From Palsa-459 sp035510855 (GTDB lineage Bacteria; Actinomycetota; Acidimicrobiia; Acidimicrobiales; RAAP-2): a stretch of 19,197 nt of DNA. Below the pieces are notes generated by a model. It ran no database searches and was not told the origin of the DNA. It saw nothing but the letters and a program-made list of their open reading frames with translations. Positions 18,603-19,197 of the stretch are shown here, in pieces. The translations under genes were made by a program, and so were the position numbers. The stretch spans positions 1-19,197 of the forward strand of contig DATKGG010000057.1 of assembly GCA_035510855.1 (NCBI GenBank), in the 5' to 3' direction. Each line of letters starts with the position of its first letter. Position 1 is the stretch's first letter.

Positions 18603-19197
18603 GCGGCAACGAGCAGCGCGCGATTCGGGTGGCGAACTGCTCGGGGTTCTTCGGCGACCACTTCGCGGCGGCGCGCGAGCTCTTGGACGGCCCGGACACC
18701 TTCGACGTGCTCACCGGCGACTACCTGTCCGAGCTCACGATGCTGATCCTGTGGAAGCAGCAGCGCCGCGACCCAGACGCAGGGTTCGTGGGCACCTTCG
18801 AGCGCCAGCTGCACGGCGTGCTCGCCGACTGCCTCGAACGGGGCATCCGCGTCGTGTCGAACGCGGGTGGGCTCAACCCGCACGGGCTGAAGGCACGCCT
18901 CGAGGCACTCGGGGCGGCGATCGGCCGCACCCCGAGCGTGGCGGTCGTCGAGGGCGACGACCTCTCGTCTCGCCTGGGCGAGCTCGCCGCGTCCGGTGTC
19001 GAGCTGACCCACATGGAGACCGGCGAGCCCCTCGGCGCAGGACTTCACGACGTGGCCACGGCGAACGCGTACCTCGGCGGCTTCGGGATCGCTGCCGCCC
19101 TGGCGGCGGGCGCGGAGATCGTGGTGACCGGACGGGTGACCGACGCGTCTCTCGTCGTCGGGCCCGCCGCCTGGTGGCACGGCTGGGAGCCCGAGGA
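18599..19197 (+). CDS. AtuA-like acyclic terpene utilization protein (DUF1446), 3' end outside window
   Basis: The ATG at 18599 overlaps the TGA of the preceding gene (ATGA), and the frame stays open to the right edge, giving 199 residues. The sequence follows the N-terminal DUF1446/AtuA pattern: 'IRVANCSGFFGDHFAAAREL', 'DVLTGDYLSELTMLILWKQQ', 'RGIRVVSNAGGLNPHGLKAR', 'ANAYLGGFGIAAALAAGAEI' and 'VVTGRVTDASLVVGPAAWWH'. AtuA is required for growth of Pseudomonas on citronellol/geraniol and is thought to act late in the pathway, around the cleavage of the hydroxylated glutaryl-CoA intermediate; its reaction is not firmly established. Full-length proteins have roughly 450-600 residues, so more than half is missing here. 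This is the strongest marker that the operon handles terpenoid or other long branched acyl-CoAs. Confidence 0.88.
   Translation, partial: MSGNEQRAIRVANCSGFFGDHFAAARELLDGPDTFDVLTGDYLSELTMLILWKQQRRDPDAGFVGTFERQLHGVLADCLERGIRVVSNAGGLNPHGLKARLEALGAAIGRTPSVAVVEGDDLSSRLGELAASGVELTHMETGEPLGAGLHDVATANAYLGGFGIAAALAAGAEIVVTGRVTDASLVVGPAAWWHGWEPE

Noticed and set aside
1..19197. tRNA genes, CRISPR arrays, insertion sequences, attachment sites, toxin-antitoxin or defence genes
   Set aside because: None seen on reading both strands: no repeated 25-40 base units, no transposase or recombinase motifs, and no cloverleaf recognised. The window looks like ordinary chromosome.

Overview
The window is about 19.2 kb of very GC-rich DNA with strong G/C at codon third positions, frequent GTG starts and many 4-base start/stop overlaps. 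An F420-type luciferase-like oxidoreductase, a TIGR03084/mycothiol-isomerase-fold protein, DUF2277, DUF1707 and DUF3224 proteins, and several leaderless promoters (TANNNT, 6 bases, start codon) all point to Actinomycetota. A deep lineage such as Acidimicrobiia is a guess from overall gene flavour. No tRNA, rRNA, CRISPR array, insertion sequence or phage gene is visible.

Left part (1-6208). A partial beta-propeller (lactonase-like) gene enters from the left edge and ends at a strong hairpin. Then follows a run of minus-strand genes: an F420-type LLM oxidoreductase, a DUF2277 protein, an EmrB/QacA-type efflux pump with its overlapping MarR regulator, a YjbR/MmcQ-like protein, a decayed D-2-hydroxyacid dehydrogenase (central deletion plus frameshift), and a small membrane protein 4 bases upstream of that pseudogene.

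Middle (6209-9700). Two small plus-strand genes (an ABM-like protein and a DUF3224 protein) overlap by 4 bases. They converge on a minus-strand pair: a YbaK-like deacylase homologue lacking the family lysine, and a DUF1707 protein. A 3-hydroxybutyryl-CoA dehydrogenase and a cold-shock protein follow on the plus strand. The cold-shock gene has its own promoter and leader and is closed by two perfect hairpins.

Right part (9711-19197). A three-gene minus-strand operon encodes a cytochrome b6-like subunit with all four heme histidines, a one-helix small protein, and a 323-residue protein with two membrane helices and a ~225-residue outside domain. The last looks like a very divergent partner of cytochrome b. 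No Rieske protein or c-type cytochrome is encoded nearby, so its redox partner is unknown. Next to it is a branched-chain or terpenoid acyl-CoA catabolic locus. An acyl-CoA dehydrogenase and a TetR regulator read leftward. A five-gene plus-strand operon reads rightward: carboxyltransferase beta, biotin carboxylase/BCCP alpha, enoyl-CoA hydratase family, TIGR03084 protein, and an AtuA/DUF1446 protein cut by the window edge. The logic (dehydrogenate, carboxylate, hydrate, then an AtuA-type step) resembles the Atu (citronellol/geraniol) and Liu (leucine/isovalerate) pathways. The 45-base divergent control region holds overlapping opposite promoters inside an imperfect 24-bp palindrome, a natural TetR operator candidate.
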